A DNA stretch of 64,000 nt from Melioribacteraceae bacterium (lineage in GTDB: Bacteria > Bacteroidota > Ignavibacteria > Ignavibacteriales > Melioribacteraceae), in contig JALVFE010000021.1 of assembly GCA_027030245.1 (NCBI GenBank), positions 310,001 through 374,000 of the forward strand. Reading direction: 5' to 3'. Shown here piece after piece: positions 9,801 through 20,354 of this stretch. The stretch's first letter is position 1. Every line of letters starts with the position of its first letter. A program made the translations under genes and the position numbers. The notes under the pieces were generated by a model. It was not told where the DNA came from, did no database searches, and saw only the letters and a program-made list of their open reading frames with translations.

Positions 9801-12800
9801 AGATTTAAGCGCTCTGCTTTTAGTTCTTTGTAAAGCTTCAGCAAAAGAAGGATCGTTTCTTAAATCAGTTCTTATAACAAGAGTATTTGCAAAAAATCCT
9901 ATTATTCTTTCAATCTCTTTTTGATTTCTGTTTGCTACCGGCGTACCTATGAGAATATCGTCTTGACCACTGTATTTATAAAGCAAAGTACTGAAAGCGG
10001 TCAACAAAAACATAAATGGCGTTATATTATTTTCAATACAGAATTTTTTAATCAAAGCTCCCGTTTCACCTTCAAGTTTAAATTGAAGCCGGTCGCCGTT
10101 AAACGTTTTTACAGGCGGTCTTTTTTTATCGGTCGGTAAATTTAAGATTTTCGGAGCATCGCCTATTTCGTTTTTCCAAAATTCAATTTCCGATTTCAAT
10201 ACTTCATCTTTAAGCCAACTTCTTTGCCAAACGGCGTAATCCGCATATTGTAATTCGTCCGTGATTGTTTTGCCTTGCTTTCCTTCGGAGAATTGCTTGT
10301 AAAAATTAAAAATATCTTCGAGCAATAAATTGATTGACCAACCGTCCGAAATAATATGATGCATCACCAAAGCTACATAATATTCATTTTCTTTATATTT
10401 CATTATTTTAACTTTAAACAACGGATCATTTTCCAGATCGAAGGGTTCGGAAACAAATTCCTTAATCTGTTCTCTGATTTCGTTTTCATTGGAAACATCA
10501 AGAACGACTTCCGGTTTGTAATTTCCGGGTTCGGAGATTTTCTGTATTGCTTCGCCGTTACTGTAAACAATATTGGTTCTAAGACTTTCGTGTTTTTCAA
10601 CGATTGCGTTAATAACTTTTTCGAATAATTCTACATTGAAGGAGCCTTTTATTTTAACAACAAGCGGTAGATTATAAATAATGTTACCGGGTTCCAGTTT
10701 ATCCAAAAACCACAGTCTTTCTTGATTGAAAGATAGCGGTATAGGTTTGCTTCTATCCGCTTTTTCGATAGGCGGTATTTTCGATTTTTGTTGCAGTAAA
10801 TCCAATTGCCCGGCAAGTTCGGCAATCGTCGGATGTTCGAAAATTATTCTTATCGGAATTTCAAGATTTTCTTTTTCCCGCAATCTCGAAATGAGTTGAG
10901 TAACCAACAAAGAATGACCGCCCAGTTCGAAAAAGTTATCGTTTACGCTAACGCGCTCAACTTGTAACAGCTCTTTCCAAATTTCTGCGATATGTTTTTC
11001 GCTTTCATTTCGTGGCGGTATAAATTCTTTATTTTTCGATTCAAGATTAACATCAATTTTTTGTAGATATTTTTTATCAATCTTGCCGTTGGGCGTAAGC
11101 GGAAGTTTATCCAACTTGTGGAACACAGCGGGAATCATATAGTCTGGTAAAGTTTTTCTCAATTCTTTTACAATACCGGATTGTTGTATTTCGCTTTCCG
11201 AAACTATAAAAGCGATAAGTTTTGCATTGCGGGTATTAGCATTTTTAACTATAACCGTTGCATCTTTTATTCCTTCTATATTTCTGAGCGTTTCTTCAAT
11301 CTCACCCAATTCGATTCTGAATCCGCGCAGTTTTATTTGTTCGTCTTTTCTTCCGATATATTCGATTATTCCTTCTGCGGTTATTTTTCCCAAATCACCC
11401 GTTTTATAAAGTTTTCCTTCTCCGTAAATATTCGGGATAAATTTTTCTGCGGTCAACACCGGTTTTTTCCAATAACCGCGGGCAAGTCCGACACCGCCAA
11501 TACATATTTCACCAACAACACCGCTTGGTACAAGATTTAACTCATCGTCTAAAACATAAACCTCAACGTTATCGATTGCTTTCCCTATCGGAACGCTTCC
11601 CCAATTCCCGGAAATCTGCGAAACCGTATAACTCGTAACACCAACGCTGCTTTCCGTAGGACCGTAAGCATTGATAAGTTTTACTTTATCCTTCCATTTT
11701 TTAGCAAGCTCAAAGGTTAATTTTTCCCCGGCTGAAATTATTGTTTTGAGACTTTTAACTTTATCCACCGGTAAAAGATTCAATACCGACGGCGGTAATG
11801 TTATTGTAGTAATTCCATTATCATTAATTGTTTGAACCAACTTATCGATATCTTTTTTAACATCATTATCAATTAAAACCAAGGTAGCGCCGCTTAACAA
11901 TGCCATAAAAATCTCGGATATTGAAGCGTCAAATCCAAATGATGCAAATTGCAATACATTACTGTTTTCCGTTACGGAAAAATCCCTAATCTGATTATAA
12001 GTTAAATTATTCAAACCTTTATGTGTCAACAATGTTCCTTTCGGTTTCCCGGTAGACCCGGAAGTATAAATCATATAAGCCAAGTTATCTTCATCGATAC
12101 CGGTGTTCAAATTATCATCCGGCATAGTATCAATTTCACCGGAGTTTAAGTTTATTACAGTCGCGCTACTGTCTATTTCAGTTTCTTCGTCAGCAAAAAT
12201 AAACCGAATACCGGAATCTGAAATCATGTATTTTTTTCTTTCCGGCGGATAGTTCTTGTCAATAGGCAAATAAACCAACCCGGCTTTCATGATTCCCAGC
12301 ATTGCAACAACAGTTAAAACCGGATCGGACGCCATCACTCCGACTATTTCTTCTTTTAAAACATTCCGTTTCAAAAGATAATTAGCAATCCTGTTGGCTC
12401 TTTTATTCAATTCGGAATAAGTGATAAGTTTACCGCCGTATTTTAACGCAGCTTTATCAACATAAGAACCGGCAAGATTCTCAAAACGCGAAATTACATT
12501 TGAATAATCATAAGATTTTACGGAACCGCGACTGATTTCAAGAAGATTATTTTTTTCTTCCGTAGTCAAGTATTCAAGTTTGTAAATATTTTCTGCCGGA
12601 TTATCAACTACTTCGGTTACCAGATTTTCAAAATGCCGCACTATTTTTTCGATTGTGCTTTCATAAAACAAATCGGTGTTAAACTCAAACGTACCGCCCC
12701 AAACATTCTCATTGGCAAACATGGAGAGAGTTAAATCGAATTGTGTTTCATTACTTTGTGATTCTACCGGCTCAATTTTTAAATCCGGGACATTATCAAT

Positions 12801-15800
12801 TTCCAAACCAATCTTGTTATTTTGCAGAACGAACATTACCTGAAAAACCGGAGTATAACTAAGCTCACGCTCGACTTGCAATTCTTCAACAAGTTTTTCG
12901 AAAGGCAATTCCAGATGCCCGAAAACTTTTAGAGAAGTTTCTTTTACTTTTTGCAATACATTTTCAAACGTAGGCGTGTTTTCAAATTTTGTTCTGAGTA
13001 CAAGAGTATTGGCAAAAAAGCCAATAATCTTTTCAAATTCTTTTCTGTTTCTGTTTGCAACCGGCGTTCCTACAACTATATCCTTTTGATTTGAATAACG
13101 GCTCAGAAGAATATTAAAAACAGAAAGCAAAAACATAAACGGGGTTACGTTGTGACGGTTACAAAAATCCGCCAGACGCGAAGATAACTCTTTGCTAAAA
13201 GTAAAAGATTTATGACTGCCGTTAAATGTTTTTACCGGCGGTCTTTTCTTATCGATTGGAAGATTCAGCAACGGCGGAGCGCCTTCAAGTTCGTTTTTCC
13301 AAAATTGTATTTCAGATTCAAGCACTTTATCTTTCAACCATTCGCGTTGCCATACGGAATAATCGGCGTATTGTATATCCAAAGGCTTTGAATCCGTTTC
13401 CATTCCTTTGCTTAAAGCAATATAATTTCCTATCAATTCAGATAATAAAATATTTATCGACCAACCATCCGATATGATGTGGTGCATTGTTAAAACCACT
13501 ACCGATTCTTTTTCATTAATGTCTAATACTTTAACTCTAAACAACGGACCTTTCTCTAAATCAAAAACTTCCGCGGCATCTTTTTTCAATTCGTTTCGGA
13601 TTAAGCCGGAATCATCAGAGCCATTATTCATTTTCTTCGATTCTATCATCAAATCGATTTCGTTTAGGATTATCTGCGAAGGGATTCCGTTCTCTTCCTG
13701 GAATACAGTTCGCAACGACTCATGTCTATTAACTAATTTTGCAAGAGATTTTTTTAATACGGTCAAATCGATTTTACCGTAAACCTTAATGGCTGTTTGC
13801 ATGTTATAAATTGTTTGACCGGGATTAAGCTTTTCGAGAAACCAAATCCTCTGTTGATTGAAGGAAAGTGGAAGCGGTTTATCCCGCGGTACTCTTTTTA
13901 CAGGAGGCAATTCCGGCACAGCCGAGAAGTTTTTGATTGCATAGCTCAAATCTTCAACGGTAGGATTTTCAAATATTGTTCTAACCGGAAGTTCAATACC
14001 AAACTCTTCCCTTACCCTCGATATCATTTGGGTAACAATTAATGAATGTCCGCCTAAGTCGAAGAAATTATCCCGGATTCCAATTCTCTCAATCCCCAAT
14101 AAGTTTTTCCAAATGTTAACTAATTTTTCTTCGGTAGCATTTCTAGCTTCGACAAATTCGGTTTTTAGTTGTTCTCTCTCAATCGAAATTTCGGGGAGTT
14201 TTTTCCTGTCGATTTTTCCGTGAACGTTTACCGGCATTTTATCAATTACAACAATGTGCGCCGGTATCATGTATTCCGGCAAGCTCTTGCTTAATTTTTC
14301 TCTGATAGTCTCAACAATTTCTGACTTATTTATTTTTTTATCACCAACAACATAACCGACAATTACATTGTCATTTGCATTACCCTTCCGCAAAACTACT
14401 ACCGCTTCAGCAACTTCATCCAGCTGACGTAACGCTTCTTCAATTTCGCCCAATTCAATTCTATATCCGCGAACCTTTACTTGATTATCAATCCTTCCTA
14501 TAAACTCAATATTCCCGTCAGGTAAAATTTTGACCAAGTCTCCCGTTTTGTATAACCGGCTTCCATTAATATCTCCGAACGGATCGGGAATAAATCTTTC
14601 TGCAGTTAAATCGGGTCTGCCCAAATACCCGCGGGCAACGCCAACACCACCGATATATAATTCACCCGGAACACCAACCGGAACCGGGTTGAGATATTTA
14701 TCCAAAACATAAACCGAAACATTCGGAATTACACGACCGATTGGGACAGAACCGCTTCCTTTGAATCCGGATGCTTCATAAACAACACATCCCACAACTG
14801 TTTCCGTGGGACCGTATTCGTTAAAGAGTAAAGTACCACCGGCATTTTCTTGCCAGAATTTAATTTGATCGGCTGTTAAATTTTCTCCGCCTATCACAAA
14901 CGAATAAGTAATATCTTTAACATCTTCTTCGTTCAGCAGGTTGGAAAGAACTTCGAGATGTGCAGGGGTAATTTTCACAAGACTGAATTTTTCTTTGCCG
15001 GTTAAAATTTTACTTAAGCCGTCCAATTCATCTTTATCATCAACAAGGTAAAGCGCTTTGCCTTTTAACAGTGCCGGAAATAGCGCGGTAACGGTTGCGT
15101 CGAATGAAAACGTTGAATGAACAACAGAACCGGCTCCTTTGTCAACAGGATAAGAATGCAAACACCAGCTTAAATAATTAGCCAATCCCTTGTGATTTAA
15201 CATAGTGCCCTTCGGCTTTCCGGTGGAACCCGAAGTGTAAATCACATACGCAAGTGATTGCGGTAAAATATTTACATTAAGATTATCGACAGAATAATTC
15301 GTATAGCTTTCCCATTCTTTATCCAAAATGATTTTATCAGTTTCAAGCGAATCAATATTCTTCGTTAGATCGGAATGCGTTATAATTTTTTCAACCCCAG
15401 AATCTTCAACCATGAATTTGATTCTTTCGAAAGGATATTCAGGTTCAAGCGGCAGATACGCTGCACCGGCTTTCATTATTCCGATTAATGATACTATCAT
15501 TTCATAAGAACGTTTTAGATAAACTCCGATTATGGAATCCTTTTTCACTCCGGAATCGATTAAGTATCGCGCAAGCTTGTTCGAATCGTTATTAAGTTGT
15601 TCGAAAGAATAAACTTTATCACCGATTTTAACCGCCGGTTCGTTTGGATGGTGTTCAGCAGTTTTATAAAATTCATCAATAACATTTTTAATTTGCGGAA
15701 TAACTGGAGTCCGGTTTAACCCCGTTAATAAATCCTCGATTTCTTTTTCATTCTGCAAAGAAACGAAGCCAACAGGTTTGTCCGGATTAGAAAGCATATC

Positions 15801-18800
15801 GAAAAGAATTTTTTGAAAATGATTTATCATTCTCTCGATTGTGGATTCATCGAATAAATCGGTATTAAACTCAAGAGCGCCGCCGAAATGTTTGTCTTCA
15901 CCAACCATAAACATCGTTAAATCAAACTTTGAAGTTCCGCTATGCGCTTCCACCGAACTGATTGTAATACCTGAAGAAAGATTACGTTCACGTCTCGGCG
16001 TATTTTGAAGAGTAAACATAACTTGGAAAATCGGTGAATGACTCAGACTTCTTTCAGGTTGAACGATATCCACAACTTGTTCGAACGGTAAATCTTGATG
16101 CGCATAAGCTCCAAGTGAAGTTTCTCTTACTCTCTTCAACAATTCCCTAAACGAAGGATTGCCTGAAAGGTCGGTTCTTAAAACCAAAGTATTAACAAAA
16201 AATCCGATTAAATTTTCCACTTCATCTTGCGTACGATTAGCAACAGGCGTACCGACTACAATATCTTCTTGTCCGCTATATTTAGAAAGGAGCGTATCGA
16301 AAGCCGCCAGCAATATCATAAATGCGGTTACGCCTTCCTCACGTGAAATCTTGGAAATTAATTCTCCCGTTTCTTCAGGCAGTTCGAAACTCAGATAACT
16401 TCCGTTAAATGTTTGAACCGCTGGTCTCGGTCTGTCCGTAGGTAAATTGAGTACAGGCGGAATATCCTTAAGTGTGTTCTTCCAATAATTAATTTGTTCT
16501 TCTAATACTTTACCCGATAACCATTCCCTTTGCCAAGCCGCATAATCCACATATTGAATTGTAAGTTCGGGTAAAGGATAATCCATATTCTTAACAACAG
16601 ATTCGTAAATAACCGATATCTCTTGCATTAATACTTTAGTCGACCAATCGTCTGAGATAATATGATGGATAACCAAAACTATAACATGCTCATCTTCACT
16701 TACTTTAAGAAGAGTTGCACGGAACAAAGGCGGTTTGGATAAAGCTATCGGTTTGGAATTTTCTTCTCTAATTATCTCTTTAATTTTTTCATCTTTCCGG
16801 GATGCATCTTCATCTGTTAAATCTATTACATTCAATTTATATTCTAATTCAGGTTCGATTTCCACGTAAGGGATTCCGTTATCGGAATGAAACGAAGTAC
16901 GCAAAGTTTCGTGTCTTTTAATTACTTTATTTATTGCTTTCTGTAAAGCATCGATATTTAAGTCGCCTGTAATTTTATAGGTTTCCGGAATATTATAAAA
17001 CGGCGTTCCGGGTTCGAGTTGTTCAAGGAACCATAAACGTTGTTGAGCAAAAGACAACGGCAATTTGCCTTCACGTTTGATTTTATGAATTTTAGGTAAT
17101 TCGATTCCTCTTTGTGCCAGTTTTTCTTTTTCAACCGCTTTTGCCAATCCGGAGATTGTCGGGTTTTCAAAAATACTTCTTAACGGAACATCAACACCGA
17201 GATGCTTTTTGATACGGGATATTACTTGAGTGGCAAGTAACGAATGTCCGCCGAGCAAAAAGAAATTATTGTAAATACCGATTACTTCAATATGTAAAAC
17301 ATCGCTCCATATTTTTGCGATTACTTCTTCGACTTGGTTTCTGGGCGCGACATAATCTACCGCAACTGCTTCTTTGAATAAATCTTCACCAGGCTGTGGT
17401 AAAGCTTTTCTATCTACTTTACCGTTTGGAGTAAGCGGAAGTTCGTCAAGAATCATTATTGCGGAAGGAACCATATAATCGGGAATATGCTTTAAGAGAA
17501 AATTGCGCAAATCGTTAATATCAATTTCCGCTTTATTTTCAGGAACTATATAAGCCACCAATTTTTTATCGCCGGGTTTATCTTCCCGCGCAATTACCAC
17601 AGAATCCTTAATGTTTCTGTATTTCCCGATTGCGGTTTCGATTTCGCCCAATTCGATTCTGTAACCGCGTAATTTGATTTGATAATCTTTCCTTCCAAGA
17701 AATTCAATATTTCCGTCCGGTAAATATCTTGCAACGTCGCCGGTCTTATACATTCTTGCACCGGGCAAAGAGCTGAAGGGATCCGGAATAAATCGTTCGG
17801 CAGTGAGATCTGGTCTGTTTAAATATCCACGCGCTACGCCTATTCCACCGACGAACAACTCGCCTCTTACACCAACCGGTACGGGATTTAAATAATCATC
17901 CAATATATAAATCGGCATATTGGCAAATGGTTTCCCGATCGGCACTAATTTTTCATCGGCGACGTTTAGTTCGTCGGCTTCGAAGAAAGTACTGTCAATC
18001 GTAGCTTCTGTAAGTCCGAAAGAATTTATGAGTCTTGTTTTTTCACCGCAAAACGATTTAATCTTTTTATATTCATTCACGTACCAAACATCGGAACCGG
18101 CAATTAATGCGTTGAAAAAATCCAACTTTAAATTTTTCTCTTCTACATACTGAATTAAATTTCTTAATACTGCCGGCACAAATTCCGCAATGTTAATTTT
18201 TTCTTTAACCATTAACCGATACAAACTTTCAGCATCGAGCAACATGCTTCTGGGTACTAATACCAATTTTCCGCTGGAGCACAAAGCCCTTGTCCAGTCG
18301 CCGGTGAAAACATCAAAAGAGAAACTTGCCATTTGTAAATGATTTCTTGCTTGCGTTAGTAGATTATAATCCATTTCCCAAGCAAGATAAGCATTCACAA
18401 TACTTTCGTGTTGAATCATCGTACCTTTCGATTTTCCGGTAGAACCGGAAGTATAAATCATATAAGCCAGATTTTTGTCATCGATTTTAAGATCAAGGTT
18501 TTCAATTATCCCTTCTCCGGATTTTATAACAGGATCATCGATTAGAACAGATTTAATATTTTTCCCGGAAATTAATTCAGTGTTGACCGATTCGGTAATA
18601 ATGATAGCGGTTCCGGAATCTTCCAGCATGTAATCGATTTTCTCTTGCGGGTATGTAGGATCTATTGGTAAATAAGCGGCTCCGCTTTTTAATACCCCAA
18701 GCACAGCGGCCATTAGGTCAACCGATTTATCGAGTAATATCCCTATAATTTTATCAGGTCCGGCTCCATATTTCCTAAGTTCATGTGCAATCAGATTTGC

Positions 18801-20330
18801 TTTTTCGTTTAACTCTCCGTAAGTGTAACTTTTTTCCGTATCAACAACAGCAATATTTTGCGGAGTGGCGGAAGCATGTTTTTCAAACAGTTGATGAATT
18901 CCGGTTTCTACCGGGCGTTTTAAATTTTTACTGTTCCACTCGTATAATATTGTGTTAAGTTCCTCATCGGAAAGTAATTTTATATTTTTAATATGAATTT
19001 CGGGATTGGAAGATACTTCATCTATTATGTTTTTATAATGCCGCACCATTCTGCGAATCGTCGATTCGTCAAATAAATCGGTGTTATATTCAACGGAAAT
19101 ACTTATACCATTACGACCTTCGGAAAGCGAAAATGTAATATCGGAAGTTGCAGTACCCATATCAACATTGATCGTGGAAAGTTCAAGCTCTGGTACAATC
19201 GTAGCATTTACGGGTGCATTTTGCAGAATGAACATTACTTGAAACAACGGCGAATAACTCATGTCCCTATCGGGTTGGAGTTCATCGACTATTAACTCGA
19301 AAGGTACATCTTGATTCTCAAACGCCTTAAGATTTACGTCTTTAACTTCTCTCAGAAATTCTCTAAACGATTTATCATAATCAATTTTATTTCTGAGTAC
19401 CAAAGTGTTAATAAACATACCGATTAACGGTTCGGTTTCTTTCAATGTACGGTTTGCTATAGGCGTACCAACGGTGATGTCCCGCTGACCGCTATATTTG
19501 GAAAGGAGTATATCGAAGACAGCAATTAACGTCATAAACAACGTTGCGCCTTCTTTGTATCCGATTTGTTTAATTCTTTCCACATAAGAAGGTTGAAGTA
19601 TTTCCGTAAAAGATGCGCCTTCGTTAGTCCAAATGTTCGGTCTGGGTCTGTCGGTTGGTAATTCCAGAACGGGCGGGATATCGCCCAGTTGTTCTTTCCA
19701 ATAATTTAATTGTTTCTGTAAAACTTCGCCTTTCAGATATTCATGCTGCCATTCGGAAAAATCCGCATATTGAATTTCCAATTCCGGTAACGGGCTTTCT
19801 TCCCCGTTATAAAAAGCACGGTATAAAGTGGTAATTTCGTTTACTAGAATTCCCATTGACCAACCGTCGGAAATAATATGATGCATTGTAAGCAACAATA
19901 CATTTTCATTATCCGTAACTCTTAAAACGGTGAGTCTAATTAACGGGAGTTCTTTTAAGTTAAAGGGTTTTCTAGCTTCTATCCTTGCTAATTCATAAAT
20001 CTTATTTTCAATTTCGTTTTCTTTTTCCCCTTGGATTTCTATTACGGGAATATCAAGTTCAAACGGTTCCGAAATAACCTGAACAGGTTCTCCGTCGATA
20101 CTGGCAAAAGTCGTTCTTAAAATTTCATGACGTTTTATAATTTCGTTAATTGTTTTAGAAAGAATATCATAACGGAACGGACCTTTTAATTTTACGGCCA
20201 TTGGAATATTATAATATGGACTTCCCGGTTCAAACTGGTCAAAAAACCATAGTCTTCGTTGGGCATAAGAAGCGGGAAAGACTATAGCTTCTTCAACGGA
20301 TTGATTTATATTATTACCTTTTAAATCCAT
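6858..20330 (-). CDS. Terminal NRPS, four C-A-T modules plus thioesterase (modules 11-14)
   Basis: A protein of 4490 residues with order C-A-T-C-A-T-C-A-T-C-A-T-TE. C-domain HHxxxD motifs lie near residues 152, 1227, 2285 and 3327, all intact. Adenylation TSGSTGK motifs lie near 628, 1703, 2760 and 3803. Carrier serines are near 1029 (LLGGHSL), 2093, 3138 and 4182. The thioesterase at about 4240-4490 has nucleophile motif GSWSMG near 4313 and a GNH histidine near the end. Pocket residues read by eye: module 11 DVGEIGSIDK (matches the published ornithine code, given that the GSD motif is aligned with GGE of other domains); module 12 DATKVGEVGK (asparagine-like); modules 13 and 14 DASTIAAVGK and DASTIAAIGK (aromatic-like, uncertain). 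The protein finishes and releases the peptide by hydrolysis or cyclisation. It follows the preceding NRPS by 24 bases. Confidence 0.95.
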   Translation of the reverse strand: MDLKGNNINQSVEEAIVFPASYAQRRLWFFDQFEPGSPYYNIPMAVKLKGPFRYDILSKTINEIIKRHEILRTTFASIDGEPVQVISEPFELDIPVIEIQGEKENEIENKIYELARIEARKPFNLKELPLIRLTVLRVTDNENVLLLTMHHIISDGWSMGILVNEITTLYRAFYNGEESPLPELEIQYADFSEWQHEYLKGEVLQKQLNYWKEQLGDIPPVLELPTDRPRPNIWTNEGASFTEILQPSYVERIKQIGYKEGATLFMTLIAVFDILLSKYSGQRDITVGTPIANRTLKETEPLIGMFINTLVLRNKIDYDKSFREFLREVKDVNLKAFENQDVPFELIVDELQPDRDMSYSPLFQVMFILQNAPVNATIVPELELSTINVDMGTATSDITFSLSEGRNGISISVEYNTDLFDESTIRRMVRHYKNIIDEVSSNPEIHIKNIKLLSDEELNTILYEWNSKNLKRPVETGIHQLFEKHASATPQNIAVVDTEKSYTYGELNEKANLIAHELRKYGAGPDKIIGILLDKSVDLMAAVLGVLKSGAAYLPIDPTYPQEKIDYMLEDSGTAIIITESVNTELISGKNIKSVLIDDPVIKSGEGIIENLDLKIDDKNLAYMIYTSGSTGKSKGTMIQHESIVNAYLAWEMDYNLLTQARNHLQMASFSFDVFTGDWTRALCSSGKLVLVPRSMLLDAESLYRLMVKEKINIAEFVPAVLRNLIQYVEEKNLKLDFFNALIAGSDVWYVNEYKKIKSFCGEKTRLINSFGLTEATIDSTFFEADELNVADEKLVPIGKPFANMPIYILDDYLNPVPVGVRGELFVGGIGVARGYLNRPDLTAERFIPDPFSSLPGARMYKTGDVARYLPDGNIEFLGRKDYQIKLRGYRIELGEIETAIGKYRNIKDSVVIAREDKPGDKKLVAYIVPENKAEIDINDLRNFLLKHIPDYMVPSAIMILDELPLTPNGKVDRKALPQPGEDLFKEAVAVDYVAPRNQVEEVIAKIWSDVLHIEVIGIYNNFFLLGGHSLLATQVISRIKKHLGVDVPLRSIFENPTISGLAKAVEKEKLAQRGIELPKIHKIKREGKLPLSFAQQRLWFLEQLEPGTPFYNIPETYKITGDLNIDALQKAINKVIKRHETLRTSFHSDNGIPYVEIEPELEYKLNVIDLTDEDASRKDEKIKEIIREENSKPIALSKPPLFRATLLKVSEDEHVIVLVIHHIISDDWSTKVLMQEISVIYESVVKNMDYPLPELTIQYVDYAAWQREWLSGKVLEEQINYWKNTLKDIPPVLNLPTDRPRPAVQTFNGSYLSFELPEETGELISKISREEGVTAFMILLAAFDTLLSKYSGQEDIVVGTPVANRTQDEVENLIGFFVNTLVLRTDLSGNPSFRELLKRVRETSLGAYAHQDLPFEQVVDIVQPERSLSHSPIFQVMFTLQNTPRRERNLSSGITISSVEAHSGTSKFDLTMFMVGEDKHFGGALEFNTDLFDESTIERMINHFQKILFDMLSNPDKPVGFVSLQNEKEIEDLLTGLNRTPVIPQIKNVIDEFYKTAEHHPNEPAVKIGDKVYSFEQLNNDSNKLARYLIDSGVKKDSIIGVYLKRSYEMIVSLIGIMKAGAAYLPLEPEYPFERIKFMVEDSGVEKIITHSDLTKNIDSLETDKIILDKEWESYTNYSVDNLNVNILPQSLAYVIYTSGSTGKPKGTMLNHKGLANYLSWCLHSYPVDKGAGSVVHSTFSFDATVTALFPALLKGKALYLVDDKDELDGLSKILTGKEKFSLVKITPAHLEVLSNLLNEEDVKDITYSFVIGGENLTADQIKFWQENAGGTLLFNEYGPTETVVGCVVYEASGFKGSGSVPIGRVIPNVSVYVLDKYLNPVPVGVPGELYIGGVGVARGYLGRPDLTAERFIPDPFGDINGSRLYKTGDLVKILPDGNIEFIGRIDNQVKVRGYRIELGEIEEALRQLDEVAEAVVVLRKGNANDNVIVGYVVGDKKINKSEIVETIREKLSKSLPEYMIPAHIVVIDKMPVNVHGKIDRKKLPEISIEREQLKTEFVEARNATEEKLVNIWKNLLGIERIGIRDNFFDLGGHSLIVTQMISRVREEFGIELPVRTIFENPTVEDLSYAIKNFSAVPELPPVKRVPRDKPLPLSFNQQRIWFLEKLNPGQTIYNMQTAIKVYGKIDLTVLKKSLAKLVNRHESLRTVFQEENGIPSQIILNEIDLMIESKKMNNGSDDSGLIRNELKKDAAEVFDLEKGPLFRVKVLDINEKESVVVLTMHHIISDGWSINILLSELIGNYIALSKGMETDSKPLDIQYADYSVWQREWLKDKVLESEIQFWKNELEGAPPLLNLPIDKKRPPVKTFNGSHKSFTFSKELSSRLADFCNRHNVTPFMFLLSVFNILLSRYSNQKDIVVGTPVANRNRKEFEKIIGFFANTLVLRTKFENTPTFENVLQKVKETSLKVFGHLELPFEKLVEELQVERELSYTPVFQVMFVLQNNKIGLEIDNVPDLKIEPVESQSNETQFDLTLSMFANENVWGGTFEFNTDLFYESTIEKIVRHFENLVTEVVDNPAENIYKLEYLTTEEKNNLLEISRGSVKSYDYSNVISRFENLAGSYVDKAALKYGGKLITYSELNKRANRIANYLLKRNVLKEEIVGVMASDPVLTVVAMLGIMKAGLVYLPIDKNYPPERKKYMISDSGIRFIFADEETEIDSSATVINLNSGEIDTMPDDNLNTGIDEDNLAYMIYTSGSTGKPKGTLLTHKGLNNLTYNQIRDFSVTENSNVLQFASFGFDASISEIFMALLSGATLVLIDNDVKKDIDKLVQTINDNGITTITLPPSVLNLLPVDKVKSLKTIISAGEKLTFELAKKWKDKVKLINAYGPTESSVGVTSYTVSQISGNWGSVPIGKAIDNVEVYVLDDELNLVPSGVVGEICIGGVGLARGYWKKPVLTAEKFIPNIYGEGKLYKTGDLGKITAEGIIEYIGRKDEQIKLRGFRIELGEIEETLRNIEGIKDATVIVKNANTRNAKLIAFIVSESEIQQSGIVKELRKTLPDYMIPAVFHKLDKLPLTPNGKIDKKYLQKIDVNLESKNKEFIPPRNESEKHIAEIWKELLQVERVSVNDNFFELGGHSLLVTQLISRLREKENLEIPIRIIFEHPTIAELAGQLDLLQQKSKIPPIEKADRSKPIPLSFNQERLWFLDKLEPGNIIYNLPLVVKIKGSFNVELFEKVINAIVEKHESLRTNIVYSNGEAIQKISEPGNYKPEVVLDVSNENEIREQIKEFVSEPFDLENDPLFKVKIMKYKENEYYVALVMHHIISDGWSINLLLEDIFNFYKQFSEGKQGKTITDELQYADYAVWQRSWLKDEVLKSEIEFWKNEIGDAPKILNLPTDKKRPPVKTFNGDRLQFKLEGETGALIKKFCIENNITPFMFLLTAFSTLLYKYSGQDDILIGTPVANRNQKEIERIIGFFANTLVIRTDLRNDPSFAEALQRTKSRALKSFQHSEVPFEKLVEEIQPDRELSYTPLFQVMFVLQNNRLTTSGSSELTIEPIETENKTAQFDLTLNMEESAGGFNGWLEFNTDLFFGETISRMISHFKNLIEKVTENPGLKLKQIEILSEDEKEKILSLSKGNRVPLKTESVIHDFTAIVKSFGEKSAIEYEGETVSYNLLDAVTNNIAYRLREMGIEKENIIAVECKNKLNTVKYMLAVMKAGGVYLPIDSTYPEERKKYILQDSGTKLLLTDDTETVAYGNEMLKVVDLITDNEKVTPEHYNDYTPEIRGEDLAYMIYTSGSTGKPKGVLLKHIGLKNLTTSQIKDFSVTSQSRVLQLASFGFDASLSEIFMALLSGATLVIPDDTVKKDTRLLIATIKDKKITTATIPPSLLSVLPYEKIDDFKTIISAGESLPKEVAKRWMKDYDLINAYGPTECSIGVTSYKVENIKDEWNSVPIGSPIDNMDVYVLDDYGNPVPVGVVGEICVGGIGLARGYYNKPELTAEKFVPNNFADGRIYRTGDLGKFTKDGVIEFVGRKDSQVKLRGYRIEIGEVEENIKTIQGVKDCAVVVQEQNANEKKLVAFVVSDEDDIERKVRKQLKRNLPDYMIPNLIIKLDELPLTPNAKVDRKYLEKFAVKNIASKAEYVEPKDELEKRLVKVWEEILNLKKIGVEDDFFEIGGHSILAINLLEKISKEFDVEIPMVKFFMNPTIRNIANQIRIVRSGKTIDPNVLVRFHDDKHRKPLYFIHPSGGSVHWYTMLANELKDSIPFYGIQAKGVDGKEEPHTTIEEMAAYYITAIKENQPEGPYVIGSWSMGVVIAYEVARQLTERGEEVERLIILDQGPYLPLAKAEDDAEFLAGMFMGRIKFSIDKLRKMSYDDQLKYVLKKAKKERQFPKHIRFKQFKNYVKILKIQQDAWRNYEPLPSDLKITLIKSTERDDRKNESPDLGWGELARNGVEIYQTPGNHNTILHQPKVQKLAKLLTQLLN
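6861..7600 (-). other. Chain-releasing thioesterase domain of the terminal NRPS
   Basis: The domain begins near PLYFIHPSGGS and extends to the stop. It has nucleophile motif GSWSMG (bases about 7377-7394), a possible acidic residue in LDQGP, and histidine in TPGNHN. It is a type I TE in the usual terminal position. Whether it hydrolyses or cyclises cannot be read from the sequence. The free amine of ornithine and side-chain hydroxyls, such as that of the statine-like unit, are possible internal nucleophiles. Confidence 0.85.
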
Positions 20331-20354
20331 ATTAATAAACCTTTGTTATTTTTT

